NCBI GenBank assembly: GCA_903840415.1
Contig: CAIMFY010000018.1
Coordinates: 1-52,927, forward strand
From: an uncultured Opitutia bacterium
GTDB lineage: Bacteria; Verrucomicrobiota; Verrucomicrobiia; Opitutales; Opitutaceae
Direction: 5' to 3'
Length of the DNA: 52,927 bases
Shown: one piece after another, positions 33,846-45,528 of the stretch
How positions within the stretch are numbered: position 1 is the stretch's first letter
How the letters are laid out: every line of letters begins with the position of its first letter
Position numbers and translations under genes: made by a program
The notes under the pieces: generated by a model
Database searches by the model: none
What the model was told of the DNA's origin: nothing
The model's input: only the letters and a program-made list of their open reading frames with translations

Positions 33846-34103
33846 TCAGCGGGCGCCGAGGGGCAGCAGTTCCACGAGCACGGACTTCGCGGCATCGTGA
33901 TTGAGGGCGAGGCGCGTGCCGTTGACGTGGCAGAGGCTGGTGGTGGTGCCGGAAATCTTGGTGACGAGCGCCGCCTCACCGAAACCCATTTCGCGGAGCC
34001 GCTGGGCGAAACTTTCGTCGCCAGTGATTTCGCAGATCCGGCCGGTGGCGCCAGCGGCGAGCTGGCACAGCGGCAGACGGAGGTTGAACGGCGAGCGGCT
34101 CAT
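33846..34103 (-). CDS. feoA: FeoA family ferrous iron transport accessory protein
   Basis: An 85-residue cytoplasmic SH3-like protein thought to assist FeoB. Signatures: LPLCQLAAGATGRICEITGDESFAQRLREMGF, then VTKISGTTTSLCHVNGTRLALNHDAAKSVLV, the usual two-part FeoA pattern. First gene of the feo operon. A 15-bp palindrome lies 19 bp upstream of the start and could be a metal-regulator site. Confidence 0.92.
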   Translation of the reverse strand: MSRSPFNLRLPLCQLAAGATGRICEITGDESFAQRLREMGFGEAALVTKISGTTTSLCHVNGTRLALNHDAAKSVLVELLPLGAR

Positions 34104-34121
34104 GGGCGGGGTGGGAAGACT

Positions 34122-34136
34122 AACCGAGACTCGGTT
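34122..34136. promoter_or_regulatory. palindromic candidate operator upstream of feoA
   Basis: AACCGAG-a-CTCGGTT, a perfect 7-bp inverted repeat with a 1-bp centre, lies 18 bp before the feoA ATG. TTGA adjoins it on the upstream side in feoA orientation. Position and symmetry fit a dimeric repressor of an iron or manganese regulator type. The sequence does not match the classical Fur box, so the regulator is unknown. Confidence 0.5.
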
Positions 34137-34152
34137 TCAATGAATCCGCAAG

Positions 34153-34174
34153 AAAAAGGCCCGACCGCAGGCCT
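34153..34174 (-). terminator. rho-independent terminator of the atp operon
   Basis: Stem AGGCC/GGCCT (34157-34161 with 34170-34174), 8-nt loop, followed on the minus strand by five T residues (complement of 34153-34157). It lies about 24 bp past the atpC stop. The stem is only 5 bp, but placement and T-tract fit. Confidence 0.6.
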
Positions 34175-34197
34175 GCGAACGAGCCGCACAAATTCTT

Positions 34198-34605
34198 CTA
34201 ACGCCGGCGGCGTTTGACGGAGAGTTGCACGCCGGCAAAACGAACCATTTCTTGCAGGTATTCGAATTCGGCCGGATCGGCGCTGGCGGCAGAACGGAGT
34301 TGGTCTTCGGCGCGTTTCAGCGCGGCCTCAACCACGCCCTCGTCGATCTTGTCCTCGGTGATGGCGCGCTCGGCGAGCACGCGGACGTGATCGCTTTCGA
34401 CCTCGGCGAAACCGCCGCCAACGGCGAGAAAATGGACCTCATTGCCCTTCGTTACGCGGAGTTCGCCGTCAGCGATCTGGGTGAGCAGCGGAATGTGGCC
34501 CGGCAGAATGCCGACTTCACCCTCGACCGTCGGGATGACGACGGAGTCGATCGTGTCGGAATAGACGCGAGCTTCGGGCGTAACGATTTCGAGCGTGAGG
34601 GCCAT
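34198..34605 (-). CDS. atpC: ATP synthase F1 subunit epsilon
   Basis: Central-stalk subunit that couples rotation and can inhibit ATP hydrolysis. The N-terminal beta-sandwich starts MALTLEIVTPEARVYSDTIDSVVIPTVEGEVGILPGHIPLLTQI, which is the family signature (the EGEVGILPGHIPLL motif). FLAVGGGFAEVESDHVRVLAE follows, and the C-terminal helices run from about residue 90. Length 135 is standard. Last gene of the atp operon, 5 bp after atpD and followed by a terminator. Confidence 0.96.
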   Translation of the reverse strand: MALTLEIVTPEARVYSDTIDSVVIPTVEGEVGILPGHIPLLTQIADGELRVTKGNEVHFLAVGGGFAEVESDHVRVLAERAITEDKIDEGVVEAALKRAEDQLRSAASADPAEFEYLQEMVRFAGVQLSVKRRRR

Positions 34606-34610
34606 CGCGG

Positions 34611-36952
<2,342 letters not shown>

Positions 36953-36983
36953 CGAAGAAAAGGTTCGCTACGATTTGATCAAC

Positions 36984-38510
36984 TCAGGCCGTGAAGGTGA
37001 TCTTCCACTCGTCGCACGCGGTCTTGAGCTCGGCCTCGAGCTCCGCATCGAGCGCCGCCTTCGTGCGGATTTTCGTGAGCAAGGCATCCTTCCGCGTGGC
37101 GAAAAACTCCTTCATCGAAGCCGAGGCGGCGACGATCTTCTTCGCGTCGATGACGTCGAAATAATTTTTCTGCATCGCCCACAGGATGGCGACCTGTAGT
37201 TCGATCGGCACCGGGCTGAACGCGGGCTGCTTGAAGAGTTCGACGATGCGAGCGCCGCGCTCGAGTTGGGCTTTCGTCTTCGCATCGAGGTCGGATCCGA
37301 ATTGGGCGAAGGCGGCGAGCTCGCGGAACTGGGCGAGTTCGCCCTTGAGTTTGCCACCGACTTGTTTGGTCGCCTTGATTTGCGCGGCGGAACCGACGCG
37401 CGAGACGGAGAGGCCGACGGACACCGCGGGGCGGATACCTTGATTGAAGAGATCGGTCTCGAGGAAGATCTGGCCGTCGGTGATCGAGATGACATTTGTC
37501 GGGATGTAGGCGGAAACGTCGCCGGCCTGCGTCTCGATGATCGGGAGGCCGGTGAGAGAGCCCTTGCCGTCGAGACGCGCGCTGCGCTCAAGAAGGCGCG
37601 AGTGAAGGTAGAACACGTCGCCGGGATACGCTTCGCGACCGGACGGGCGTTTCAGGATGAGCGAAATCTGACGGTAGGCGACGGCGTGCTTCGAAAGATC
37701 GTCGTAAACGATCAGCGCATCCATGCCGTTTTCCATAAACCACTCCCCCATCGCGGCACCTGAGAACGGGGCGAGATATTGGTTGGCGGGATTGTCGGCC
37801 GCGGGTGCGGCGACGATGATGGTGTATTCGAGCGCGCCGGCGGACTCAAGGGCGGCCATCGTGCGGACGATGTTCGAATTCTTCTGACCAACCGCGACGT
37901 AGATGGAGTAAACCGGGCGGAACTTCGGGTCGCCGCTCGCGAGCCCAACTTTATTAATTTTTGCCTGATTGATGATCGTGTCGATCGTAATGGTCGTCTT
38001 GCCGGTGCCGCGGTCGCCGATGATGAGTTCGCGCTGGCCGCGACCGATCGGAATCATGGAATCGATCGCCATGATGCCCGTGAGGAGCGGCTGCGAAACG
38101 GATTTGCGGACGATGATGCCTGGGGCGATTTTTTCGACGGGATTGGTTTCCGTGGCGGCGATCGGGCCCTTGCCGTCCACGGGATTGCCGAGTGCATCGA
38201 CCGCGCGGCCGAGGAGCGCTTTGCCGACGGGCACAGAGAGAAGGCGGCCGGTGGTCTGGACTTCGTCACCCTCTTTGAGCTTTGAGATGTCACCGAGGAT
38301 GACGCAGCCGACTTCATCCGCCTCAAGGTTGAGCGCGATGCCGATGGCGCCCCCGGGGAACTGCACCATCTCATTATACATCACGTCGGAGAGGCCGTCG
38401 ATCTTGGCGACGCCGTCGGCGATGGTGCGGATGTGGCCGGTGTTTTTCTTGATGGCCTTGCTGGAAAGCTTGGCAATCTGCTGTTCAATTTGGTCGAGGA
38501 CGGTGCTCAT
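36984..38510 (-). CDS. atpA: ATP synthase F1 subunit alpha
   Basis: Non-catalytic nucleotide-binding subunit of the F1 hexamer. P-loop [15 protein letters not shown] (about residues 168-182), VYVAVGQK-type segment ([14 protein letters not shown]), [47 protein letters not shown], and the Arg-containing [15 protein letters not shown]. Length 508. It sits between atpH and atpG. Confidence 0.98.
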   Translation of the reverse strand: MSTVLDQIEQQIAKLSSKAIKKNTGHIRTIADGVAKIDGLSDVMYNEMVQFPGGAIGIALNLEADEVGCVILGDISKLKEGDEVQTTGRLLSVPVGKALLGRAVDALGNPVDGKGPIAATETNPVEKIAPGIIVRKSVSQPLLTGIMAIDSMIPIGRGQRELIIGDRGTGKTTITIDTIINQAKINKVGLASGDPKFRPVYSIYVAVGQKNSNIVRTMAALESAGALEYTIIVAAPAADNPANQYLAPFSGAAMGEWFMENGMDALIVYDDLSKHAVAYRQISLILKRPSGREAYPGDVFYLHSRLLERSARLDGKGSLTGLPIIETQAGDVSAYIPTNVISITDGQIFLETDLFNQGIRPAVSVGLSVSRVGSAAQIKATKQVGGKLKGELAQFRELAAFAQFGSDLDAKTKAQLERGARIVELFKQPAFSPVPIELQVAILWAMQKNYFDVIDAKKIVAASASMKEFFATRKDALLTKIRTKAALDAELEAELKTACDEWKITFTA

Positions 38511-38543
38511 CGGAGAATGATTATTGGGAGAAGCGGGAAAATA

Positions 38544-38939
38544 TTAGACGGCGGCCGCCAAGGCAGCGAGTTGGCTGGCAATGGAAGATTCGTAGGTGTC
38601 GTCGCCGACGCGGATGCGGAGGCCGGCGAGCAACGTATCGTTTTTGCGGGCGAGCGCAGTGACGGGGCGCGAATATTTTTTCGTCATCGCAGCGGCGATG
38701 GCGGCGAGCGTGGCGTTGTTGATGGCGCCGGCGTGCTCGACGACGGCTTGGCCACGCGCAACCTCAGCGGCGACGAGGCGGTGGTAGGCCTTGAGCACGG
38801 CCATCGCATGAGCGGGGCGGTGCTTCTCGATGTATTCGAGAACGCCGGCGACCCGGTCGGTCGACAGTTTGCCGTCGACCGCGCTCAGTTTGAAAAACTG
38901 ACGGGCGAGTTGCTGAACTTGTTTAGTGCCGGAGGCCAT
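38544..38939 (-). CDS. atpH: ATP synthase F1 subunit delta (short form)
   Basis: Peripheral-stalk connector between F1 and the b subunits. Position between atpF and atpA and the C-terminal pattern (VTALARKNDTLLAGLRIRVGDDTYESSIASQLAAL) identify it: V-x-x-x-D-x-x-L-x-G-x-x-I/R-x-G-D-x-x-Y/D-x-S-x-x-x-x-L is the delta signature. At 131 residues it is well below the usual ~175-180. The N-terminal helical domain appears reduced, and no frameshift is visible. Confidence 0.9.
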   Translation of the reverse strand: MASGTKQVQQLARQFFKLSAVDGKLSTDRVAGVLEYIEKHRPAHAMAVLKAYHRLVAAEVARGQAVVEHAGAINNATLAAIAAAMTKKYSRPVTALARKNDTLLAGLRIRVGDDTYESSIASQLAALAAAV

Positions 38940-38968
38940 CGCAGGTCGCGTGAAATATTAATTCGGGC

Positions 38969-39556
38969 TCAGACGTTCGAGAGTTCGCGCGCAGCCGAGT
39001 CGTTGTAAGCGGCGCGGTCGGCGTCAGAGAGTTTCTTGGCGAGGACGCGCTCGGTCGTGACGACGACGAGGCGGGCGATTTCGGTGCGAGCATCGGCGAG
39101 CATCTTCTTGTGCTCGAGTTCGACCGCCTGCTGGGCTTTCACGAGGACGTCGTTGGCTTTCGCGGTGGCTTCCTGCGTCTGGCGATCGAGGTAATCCTTG
39201 GCGGACTTGCGCGCATCGTCGATGATGCGCGAAGCTTCGACCGAGGCTTTTTTGAGAATGGCGGCGGTCTCCTGCTGGGTTGATTCAAGCTTGGCCTTCA
39301 TCTCCTCGGCGTATTTCAGGCCGGCGGCGATTTTCTGTTGGCGATCGTCGAGCGTCGCGAGGACGGGCTTAAATGCGAAATACCAGAGGATAACCGCGAC
39401 GATCGAGAAGTTGACCACCTGCGCGAGGAAGAACGGCAGGCTGATGCCGAAGTCCTGAAAGATCTTGGTGATGCCGGTGGCAGGTTCACTATGAGTCGAG
39501 GCCGCCTCAGCCGCATGGCTGGCAACTTGGGCGAGAAAGAGCAGGGAATGAGACAT
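38969..39556 (-). CDS. atpF: ATP synthase Fo subunit b
   Basis: Peripheral-stalk subunit of 195 residues. A single membrane helix spans about 37-60 ([22 protein letters not shown]), followed by a long charged coiled coil (residues ~65-160, including [28 protein letters not shown]). About 35 residues precede the helix ([21 protein letters not shown]), longer than in E. coli and resembling a signal-peptide-like extension. One copy only; no b' gene is present. Confidence 0.93.
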   Translation of the reverse strand: MSHSLLFLAQVASHAAEAASTHSEPATGITKIFQDFGISLPFFLAQVVNFSIVAVILWYFAFKPVLATLDDRQQKIAAGLKYAEEMKAKLESTQQETAAILKKASVEASRIIDDARKSAKDYLDRQTQEATAKANDVLVKAQQAVELEHKKMLADARTEIARLVVVTTERVLAKKLSDADRAAYNDSAARELSNV

Positions 39557-39619
39557 GGCGGTGAGCGATGAAAGGAACCGCGCCGGCGACTGACACCGGC
39601 GCGGAATAATCGAAACAGG

Positions 39620-39826
39620 TTACTTGATGAACAGCGCGTAGAAGGCGACGGCTTCCGCGAGTGCCATGCCGATAATTCCCTGCACGAGGATTTTCGTGGA
39701 AGCGCCGGGATTGCGGCCGACGGCTTCAGCGGCTTTGAAGCCGACGAGGCCTACGCCAATGGCGGCGCCGAGGCAACCGAGGCCACCTTGGATGCTACCG
39801 GTGATTTCAGCGATGAGGTTGATCAT
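39620..39826 (-). CDS. atpE: ATP synthase Fo subunit c (proton type)
   Basis: Proteolipid of the rotor ring, 68 residues, two hydrophobic helices joined by the polar loop AAEAVGRNPGA. The ion-binding acid is Glu58 in ALAEAVAFYAL. The residues that coordinate Na+ in sodium-type rings are not seen: a Val stands where the Gln is expected, and Ala follows the Glu instead of Ser/Thr. Proton coupling is therefore inferred. Confidence 0.95.
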   Translation of the reverse strand: MINLIAEITGSIQGGLGCLGAAIGVGLVGFKAAEAVGRNPGASTKILVQGIIGMALAEAVAFYALFIK

Positions 39827-39898
39827 GTGATGTGTCTTTCTTTTGTTGGTTGGATTACCGCCGTCCGCACGCGTGGCACGGTCCCGGCGGGAAAGGGG

Positions 39899-40789
39899 TT
39901 AATGGGCGGCTTCTTTGTGGTCGTCTTGACCGTGTTCGTGGTGGTCATCGCCGTGATTGCAAATTAGGCCGATGTAAACGCTGACGAGGAGCGTAAAGAC
40001 GAACGCTTGGACGAAGCCGATCAGCAATTCTAAGAAATAGAACGGAGTCGGCAGACCCCACTTTTGCATGCCGCTCATCGCGTGCATTAGACTCTCGCCG
40101 CCGAACACGTTGCCAAAGAGACGCAGCGAAAGTGAAATGGGGCGGAAGGCGATGGAGATGACCTCGATGATTCCGACCAAGAAAAAGATAATGAAGAGCG
40201 GATAATAGATCACGGACGGGACTTCCTTCTTGTCCGCTTTGTTGCCGAAGATGTCTTTCAGCACAAAAGCCGGACCCGCGTACCGCATAATAAAGTAAAA
40301 CCAGCAAACGATAGCCACGACGGCGATGGCTCCCGTGCCGTTGAGATCTGCGTTGGCGGGCCGAACCAGTTCCATCCATCCACCCGTTTCGTGATTGGCC
40401 ATATAGATGGTGCCGACACCGGGAAAGAGACCACTCCAGTTTTGGATCAGGATGAAAGTGAAAATCGCAATCAGGAGAGGAAAGGTGGGCTTCGCGACCT
40501 TCGGGCCTACGATGGGTGACGTCAGGTCAAGGATGCCTTGCACCATGTTCTCAACGATAGCCTGACCGCGTGACGGAATCAGTTTCGGGCGCTTGATTGC
40601 CAGGCGAATCGCAATGATCAACGCGAGCGCGACGACCCAGCTTGTAACCATGCTGTTCGTCACCGGCAATGGGCCGACACGAAAAAGCGCTTCGGCGGCC
40701 GACGAAACGCCAACAGCCTCACTCGCGAAAACCGAGGGAACGGTAGCGAGGGTTAGAAAAAAGGAAGCGAGTTTTGTGACTCGTGACAT
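39899..40789 (-). CDS. atpB: ATP synthase Fo subunit a
   Basis: Stator channel subunit of 296 residues with several membrane helices. The essential Arg lies in PISLSLRLFGNVFGGESLMH, and IELLIGFVQAFVFTLLVSVYIG-type sequence (LELLIGFVQAFVFTLLVSVY) follows near the end. The N-terminus has a hydrophobic signal-like segment (LASFFLTLATVPSVFASEAVG), and the C-terminus a His/Asp-rich tail (HGDDHHEHGQDDHKEAAH). First gene of the operon; atpI is not present upstream. Confidence 0.96.
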   Translation of the reverse strand: MSRVTKLASFFLTLATVPSVFASEAVGVSSAAEALFRVGPLPVTNSMVTSWVVALALIIAIRLAIKRPKLIPSRGQAIVENMVQGILDLTSPIVGPKVAKPTFPLLIAIFTFILIQNWSGLFPGVGTIYMANHETGGWMELVRPANADLNGTGAIAVVAIVCWFYFIMRYAGPAFVLKDIFGNKADKKEVPSVIYYPLFIIFFLVGIIEVISIAFRPISLSLRLFGNVFGGESLMHAMSGMQKWGLPTPFYFLELLIGFVQAFVFTLLVSVYIGLICNHGDDHHEHGQDDHKEAAH

Positions 40790-40825
40790 GGATTCGTGAA
40801 GCGATAACGAAGAGAGAAAGGGAAG

Positions 40826-40856
40826 ATAGAAAGGGCAACCCCCTACCCTCCGTCAA
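40826..40856 (-). promoter_or_regulatory. candidate promoter of the atp operon
   Basis: On the minus strand TTGACG (40856-40851) precedes a weak -10 candidate TTCTAT (40831-40826) with a 19-bp spacer. This is the only -35-like hexamer in the gap between trmB and atpB. The -10 is poor and the spacing long, so it is a guess. The leader down to the atpB ATG is CT-rich. Confidence 0.3.
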
Positions 40857-40899
40857 CCCCCGAAATCGACGGGATGGTTGGTGAGGACAGGAACTAATC

Positions 40900-41532
40900 T
40901 CAAGCGCCAGTTACACTGGTGAAACTTATATCCCCCGGCAGTCGCGGTTGTGCGACAAGCGAACGGAAGTACTTTGCGCGACTTTGGAAAACGGTCTCAT
41001 GCTCGAATGGCCACGGGGCATCGATTAATTGCCATCCGCTGTGGCGCTCAATTGTATCGTGAGCGTCCTCGAAATAAGGATTATAGTCTGTCCGGAAGAA
41101 GATTCGTGTGGCGTCATCGGCGTGTCGGCGAATCTTTTCGAGAAAGTCGGGCTGAATGAGACGGTGTTTGTGGTGCCGCTTTTTCGGCCACGGATCTGGG
41201 AAGAGAATGAAGATGTCGCGAAAGATCGCCGCGGCGGGTAATATATCGAGGAAGAGGTTGGCGTCCGCATGAAGAAAATGGAGGTGGGCAACACTGGCGC
41301 GCTCCAGCTTTCGCATGGCGCGCTCAATGCGATCGCTTTCAATGTCGATGCCGACGCACACTGTGGCCGGATGCGCTTGGGCGTAGGCGACTAGGAAGTG
41401 ACCGTGCCCGCATCCAAACTCGCAAACGAATTTGCAAGGTTGTGGAAAGATCGTTGCGAGAGAATTCCCGAGCGAAGACTTTCGCTCTTCTATGACTGTT
41501 AAGTAGCGACGCGTTTGAACGTTTGTTTCCAC
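40900..41532 (-). CDS. trmB: tRNA (guanine-N7-)-methyltransferase
   Basis: Forms m7G46 in tRNA variable loops using SAM. Motifs: VCEFGCGHGHFLVAYAQ (SAM site), GIDIESDRIERAM, and IFILFPDPWPKKRHHKHRLIQPDFLEKI, which is the strongly conserved TrmB signature (PDPW-KKRH-KRR-like). DATRIFFRTDYNPYFEDA follows. Length 210 is typical. It lies 33 bp after mnmG on the same strand, probably in the same transcript. Confidence 0.95.
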   Translation of the reverse strand: METNVQTRRYLTVIEERKSSLGNSLATIFPQPCKFVCEFGCGHGHFLVAYAQAHPATVCVGIDIESDRIERAMRKLERASVAHLHFLHADANLFLDILPAAAIFRDIFILFPDPWPKKRHHKHRLIQPDFLEKIRRHADDATRIFFRTDYNPYFEDAHDTIERHSGWQLIDAPWPFEHETVFQSRAKYFRSLVAQPRLPGDISFTSVTGA

Positions 41533-41565
41533 GGTGTGAGGTAGAGGAAAGATCGAGCCGAAATA

Positions 41566-43431
41566 TTATTGAGCCCGGAGACCCCTGCCCGACTCCACCC
41601 AAACCATCAAAATACTGATATCGGCCGGACTCACTCCACTTATGCGACTAGCCTGGCCAAGGGTCATGGGTTTGATCTCGGAAAGTTTTTGAGCACTTTC
41701 TTTTCTAAGTCCACTAATAGACATGTAGTTAAAATCACTGTTTAGTTTAATTTTTTCGATCTGAGAGAGTTTTTCGACCTGACGATGTTCGCGCATAAGA
41801 TAACCCTGATAACTAACGCGATAAAGTGTTTCGTCGCGGATAGGTTTCGATTCTTTTTTAAATTCTTCTGGTAAAGATGTTTGAATTCCTTCCCGTCTTA
41901 TAATTTCACCCCAAGTGCTTCCATTATTGCGATTCTGTTCAAGACGATCGACCCACTGCAAAATGCGGTTTTGTTTCGAGCGAATTTTATCGATCCGGTT
42001 ATAAGTTAAAAGACCTTGATCTACAGCGTGTTCAATCAATCTAAGTTCAGCGCTTCCGTGATTAAAAAGCAGACGATGCTCGGCGCGACTCGTGAACATT
42101 CGATAAGGCTCATTGGTTCCTTTGGAAACGAGATCGTCGATCAGCACGCCAATGTAACCTTCGTGCCTTTTAATGATAAGAGGAGCCGCATTCCTTACCT
42201 TGTTGGCGGCGTTGACACCTGCCACTAGACCTTGGGCTGCCGCCTCTTCGTAACCGGAGGTTCCGTTGATCTGGCCAGCAAAGAATAGGTTCTCCACTTT
42301 CTTCGATTCCAACGATGGAAACAACTGCGTCGGCGGCGCGAAATCGTATTCGACGGCATACGCCGGACGTAGGATTTCTGCGCTTTCTAGTCCTGGAACG
42401 CTGCGAATCATTTTATGCTGAGTGACGAATGGCAGACTTGTTGACAAGCCATTCACATAGAATTCATTGGTTGTTCGGCCCTCTGGTTCGAGAAAAAGCA
42501 GATGTCTTGGCTTATCTGAAAATCGAACAAATTTGTCTTCGATACTTGGGCAATACCTTGGACCAACGCCCTCTATGTGTCCCCCGTAAAGCGCCGACAG
42601 GTGCAGGTTGCTTCTGACAATGTCCGCTGTCTCGGGCGTCGTATAGGTCATCCAACAAGAAACTTGTTCACAACCAGGACGCCAGCCGAGGCGGTTTTCA
42701 TCTGTACGTTCTACGTGGAACAAATCGCCGCTCTGTCTGGTGTCATGGAATGCGAAAAACGTCGGAACGGTGTCGCCCTTTTGCTCCGCCATCTTGTTGA
42801 AGTTCAGGGTCCGGCCTAGTAGTCGAGGAGGTGTGCCCGTTTTTAGTCGACGTAGTTCAATACCGGCGTCGAGCAGGCTTTGCGACAGTGTCTTGGCGGC
42901 GAAGTCACCCAGTCGTCCGCCTTCGTTTTTGTTTTGCCCGATATGCATAAGACCGCGCAAAAACGTTCCGGTCGTAACAACTAATGTGCGACAGTAAAAA
43001 TCAAGATCAAGATTCGTTTTACATCCTACAACTTTGCCTTGATCGAAGATGAGCTTGGTAACGGTAGCCTGAAAAATCTGAAGGTTTGGTTGGAGCTCCA
43101 GTGTGTGCTTCAGACGAAATTGATAGGCCTTCTTGTCGCATTGCGCACGAGGGGATTGCACGGCTAAGCCTTTTGTTTCGTTTAGTAAACGAAACTGGAT
43201 CCCTGTCAGGTCCGCATTGATTGCCATTTCTCCGCCTAGTGCATCGATCTCTCTAACTATCTGGCCTTTGGCTTGACCACCAATGGCTGGATTGCAGCTC
43301 ATTTGAGCAATGGTGTCTATATTACCCGTGAGAAGGAGGGTGGACGCGCCTACACGTGACGCTGCTAAAGCCGCCTCAACACCAGCGTGTCCTGCTCCAC
43401 AGACAATTACGTCAAACTGAAACATGTTCAA
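41566..43431 (-). CDS. mnmG: tRNA uridine-5-carboxymethylaminomethyl modification enzyme MnmG
   Basis: FAD protein that, with MnmE, modifies the wobble uridine of several tRNAs. [29 protein letters not shown] is the FAD-binding motif, followed by [26 protein letters not shown]. Cys-containing motifs ([20 protein letters not shown]) and the C-terminal domain ending in a helical tail are present. Length 621 is usual. By eye the coding sequence, especially its 3' third, is much more AT-rich than the neighbours and uses TTA, AGA and AAA codons freely. It lies 29 bp after mnmE. Confidence 0.96.
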   Translation of the reverse strand: MNMFQFDVIVCGAGHAGVEAALAASRVGASTLLLTGNIDTIAQMSCNPAIGGQAKGQIVREIDALGGEMAINADLTGIQFRLLNETKGLAVQSPRAQCDKKAYQFRLKHTLELQPNLQIFQATVTKLIFDQGKVVGCKTNLDLDFYCRTLVVTTGTFLRGLMHIGQNKNEGGRLGDFAAKTLSQSLLDAGIELRRLKTGTPPRLLGRTLNFNKMAEQKGDTVPTFFAFHDTRQSGDLFHVERTDENRLGWRPGCEQVSCWMTYTTPETADIVRSNLHLSALYGGHIEGVGPRYCPSIEDKFVRFSDKPRHLLFLEPEGRTTNEFYVNGLSTSLPFVTQHKMIRSVPGLESAEILRPAYAVEYDFAPPTQLFPSLESKKVENLFFAGQINGTSGYEEAAAQGLVAGVNAANKVRNAAPLIIKRHEGYIGVLIDDLVSKGTNEPYRMFTSRAEHRLLFNHGSAELRLIEHAVDQGLLTYNRIDKIRSKQNRILQWVDRLEQNRNNGSTWGEIIRREGIQTSLPEEFKKESKPIRDETLYRVSYQGYLMREHRQVEKLSQIEKIKLNSDFNYMSISGLRKESAQKLSEIKPMTLGQASRISGVSPADISILMVWVESGRGLRAQ

Positions 43432-43460
43432 CAGTGATTAATTGAGAATTCCTGGCTTGT

Positions 43461-44819
43461 CTATTTTCCGATACAAAACGTCGAAAATAATCGATCGAGC
43501 ATTTCTTCGTTATTAACTTTTCCAACGATTTCACCATATGCAGCTAAAATTTGCCTTAAGTCGCTAGCCAATAATTCCATAGGTGTGTTAACATCTAATT
43601 TTATTAGTGCAGCATTCAAACAATCGCGTGAAATTTTAAGGGCGGAGGAATGGCGAGCATTTATCGCGACGGATTCTTCATCGTTGCCGTCGCGAAAGCG
43701 ATCGGCGTGCGCGCTAATCGCTTCCACTAAAGTTTCGATGCCCGATCCCGTGAGTGCAGAGACGCTAATCCCATGCGGGACATACGGGAATTGTCTGACA
43801 GTGGAATTATTATGTATTAAATCGTTCTTATTTAATATTATAAGCGACTTGTCTCGCGCCGCATCATTATTTAGTTCGTGCGGAACAGACGCACACAAGT
43901 CGTTGCTGTCCAAGACTACTAGCAGTAAGTCTGCCTCCTCGATGCACTCTACGGTTTTCTCCATTCCCAGTTTTTCAAGTGGGGCGGGTGACGGGTTCAA
44001 ACCTGCAGTATCTATGATACGCAGGCAATGAGGTCCAACCAGTATTCGCTCTTCGATAAAATCACGGGTCGTTCCCGGCTCGGGGCTAACCAAAGCCCGT
44101 TCACGGCCGACGAGACGGTTTAACAGGCTGCTCTTTCCGACGTTGGGCGCTCCCACGATCACGGTTTTAATCCCGTCTCGCAGCAACTCGCCGTAATGGC
44201 TCGTGGCAAGCAGGCGATCGGTGTCGCTCGCTAGGCTGGATAGTTCACGTAAAAAAAATCCGCGATCCTCGGGTGGTAAATCCTCTTCGGGAAAATCGAT
44301 GTAAGCTTCGACCCGCACAATCACGCCGAGCAAGCGGTCCACAAGCGCGCCCATTTGCTTGCCGAGGGAACCGCGAAGTTGCCGATTGGCGGCAGCCAGT
44401 GCGCGCTCGCTCCGAGCACTAATCAAATCCATGACGGCTTCAGCCTGGCTCAGATCCATTCGGCCGTTGAGAAACGCGCGTTTTGTAAACTCGCCCGGCT
44501 CGGCCAACCGGCAGCCACGCGCAATTAGATCTTCAAGGATCTTTTGCGCGATGAATGGGTTTCCGTGGCACGAAATCTCGAGCGAATCTTCGCCGGTGTA
44601 GGAATGAGGACCTCGAAAAAACGTGAACAATACGTCGTCGATTAAACCGCCGCCGCGTTCGTGATAATCACCGTGCTGCGCGACGCGGGGCGGGGGAGTC
44701 GTTCCAAATATATTCTGGGCAACCTTTGCCCCGTCGCCTCCGCTGACGCGCAGCAACGCGATCGCCGACGTCCCCATGGGTGTCGCGAGCGCGGCGATAG
44801 TGTCTTGGAAACGCGACAT
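43461..44819 (-). CDS. mnmE: tRNA modification GTPase MnmE
   Basis: Partner of MnmG. The N-terminal folate-binding domain starts DTIAALATPMGTSAIALLRVSG. The G domain has VGAPNVGKSSLLNRLVGRERALVSPEPGTTRDFIEE and DTAG, then NKND. The C-terminus is the canonical FCIGK, whose Cys is conserved. Length 452. ATG at 44819 was chosen although the frame is open upstream. The 3' half is AT-rich like mnmG while the 5' half is GC-rich, so the shift falls inside the gene. It diverges from the second pdxH-like gene. Confidence 0.95.
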   Translation of the reverse strand: MSRFQDTIAALATPMGTSAIALLRVSGGDGAKVAQNIFGTTPPPRVAQHGDYHERGGGLIDDVLFTFFRGPHSYTGEDSLEISCHGNPFIAQKILEDLIARGCRLAEPGEFTKRAFLNGRMDLSQAEAVMDLISARSERALAAANRQLRGSLGKQMGALVDRLLGVIVRVEAYIDFPEEDLPPEDRGFFLRELSSLASDTDRLLATSHYGELLRDGIKTVIVGAPNVGKSSLLNRLVGRERALVSPEPGTTRDFIEERILVGPHCLRIIDTAGLNPSPAPLEKLGMEKTVECIEEADLLLVVLDSNDLCASVPHELNNDAARDKSLIILNKNDLIHNNSTVRQFPYVPHGISVSALTGSGIETLVEAISAHADRFRDGNDEESVAINARHSSALKISRDCLNAALIKLDVNTPMELLASDLRQILAAYGEIVGKVNNEEMLDRLFSTFCIGK

Positions 44820-44933
44820 TTTTTGCGGATAACGACGTTTCGCGCTCGCGTGCTGCAAGTCAAACGCCGCCGCACAAACCTTGCGCACCCTGCAACAAAT
44901 CGCAGGTAGCATTCATTCGGCGATTCACTCAAT

Positions 44934-45524
44934 ATGTATGGAATGGCCGTGCTCGATCCGATTGTCCAATTCCACGAGTGGTTTGCCGAGGCGCAGGCGA
45001 CGGAACCCCACGACCCAACGGCGATGTCACTTGCCACGGTTAGTCCCGATGGGAGGCCATCGGTGCGCATGGTTCTGCTCAAACACGCGGACAGCCGTGG
45101 CTTTGTTTTCTACACTAATCTTCAAAGCCCAAAGTCAGTCGCGCTCCGATCAAATCACCGAGGCGCGCTCTGCCTCCACTGGCCGAAACTTGAACGGCAG
45201 GTTCGGATTGACGGGGTGGTGGAGTCAGTAAAGGGCGAGGAAGCGGACGCGTATTTTGCGACGCGCCCGCGGCTCAGCCAACTCGGCGCGTGGGCCTCTC
45301 GCCAATCGCAACCCATGGCCGGCCGATTTGAACTCGAACGAGAGGTGGCTCTGGTCGCTGCGCGTTTTGCAGTCGGCGCGGTTCCGCGACCGCCGCACTG
45401 GTCTGGTTGGCGCGTCGTGCCAGAACAAATCGAATTCTGGCACCAGCGTGCGTTTCGTCACCACGATCGGCAGCGGTTCACCCGCGACGGTGAGTTGTGG
45501 CGCGACGAGTGGCTGTTCCCTTAA
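44934..45524 (+). CDS. second PdxH-like FMN oxidase
   Basis: A 196-residue protein of the pyridoxamine-phosphate oxidase family. [31 protein letters not shown] and [30 protein letters not shown] are the FMN-binding region. The C-terminal [28 protein letters not shown] matches the dimerisation domain. It is clearly homologous to, but divergent from, pdxH at 12775-13410. It lacks about 15 N-terminal residues relative to that copy. True oxidase activity is likely from motif conservation but redundant function is unusual. Start ATG at 44934 (or ATG at 44943). Confidence 0.85.
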   Translation: MYGMAVLDPIVQFHEWFAEAQATEPHDPTAMSLATVSPDGRPSVRMVLLKHADSRGFVFYTNLQSPKSVALRSNHRGALCLHWPKLERQVRIDGVVESVKGEEADAYFATRPRLSQLGAWASRQSQPMAGRFELEREVALVAARFAVGAVPRPPHWSGWRVVPEQIEFWHQRAFRHHDRQRFTRDGELWRDEWLFP

Positions 45525-45528
45525 CTCC

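Noticed and set aside
44822-44832. A DnaA-box-like TTATCCGCA near mnmE, which could suggest a replication origin because mnmE-mnmG often lie near oriC.
   Set aside because: Only one imperfect box is visible, without a cluster, AT-rich unwinding element or dnaA/parAB genes.
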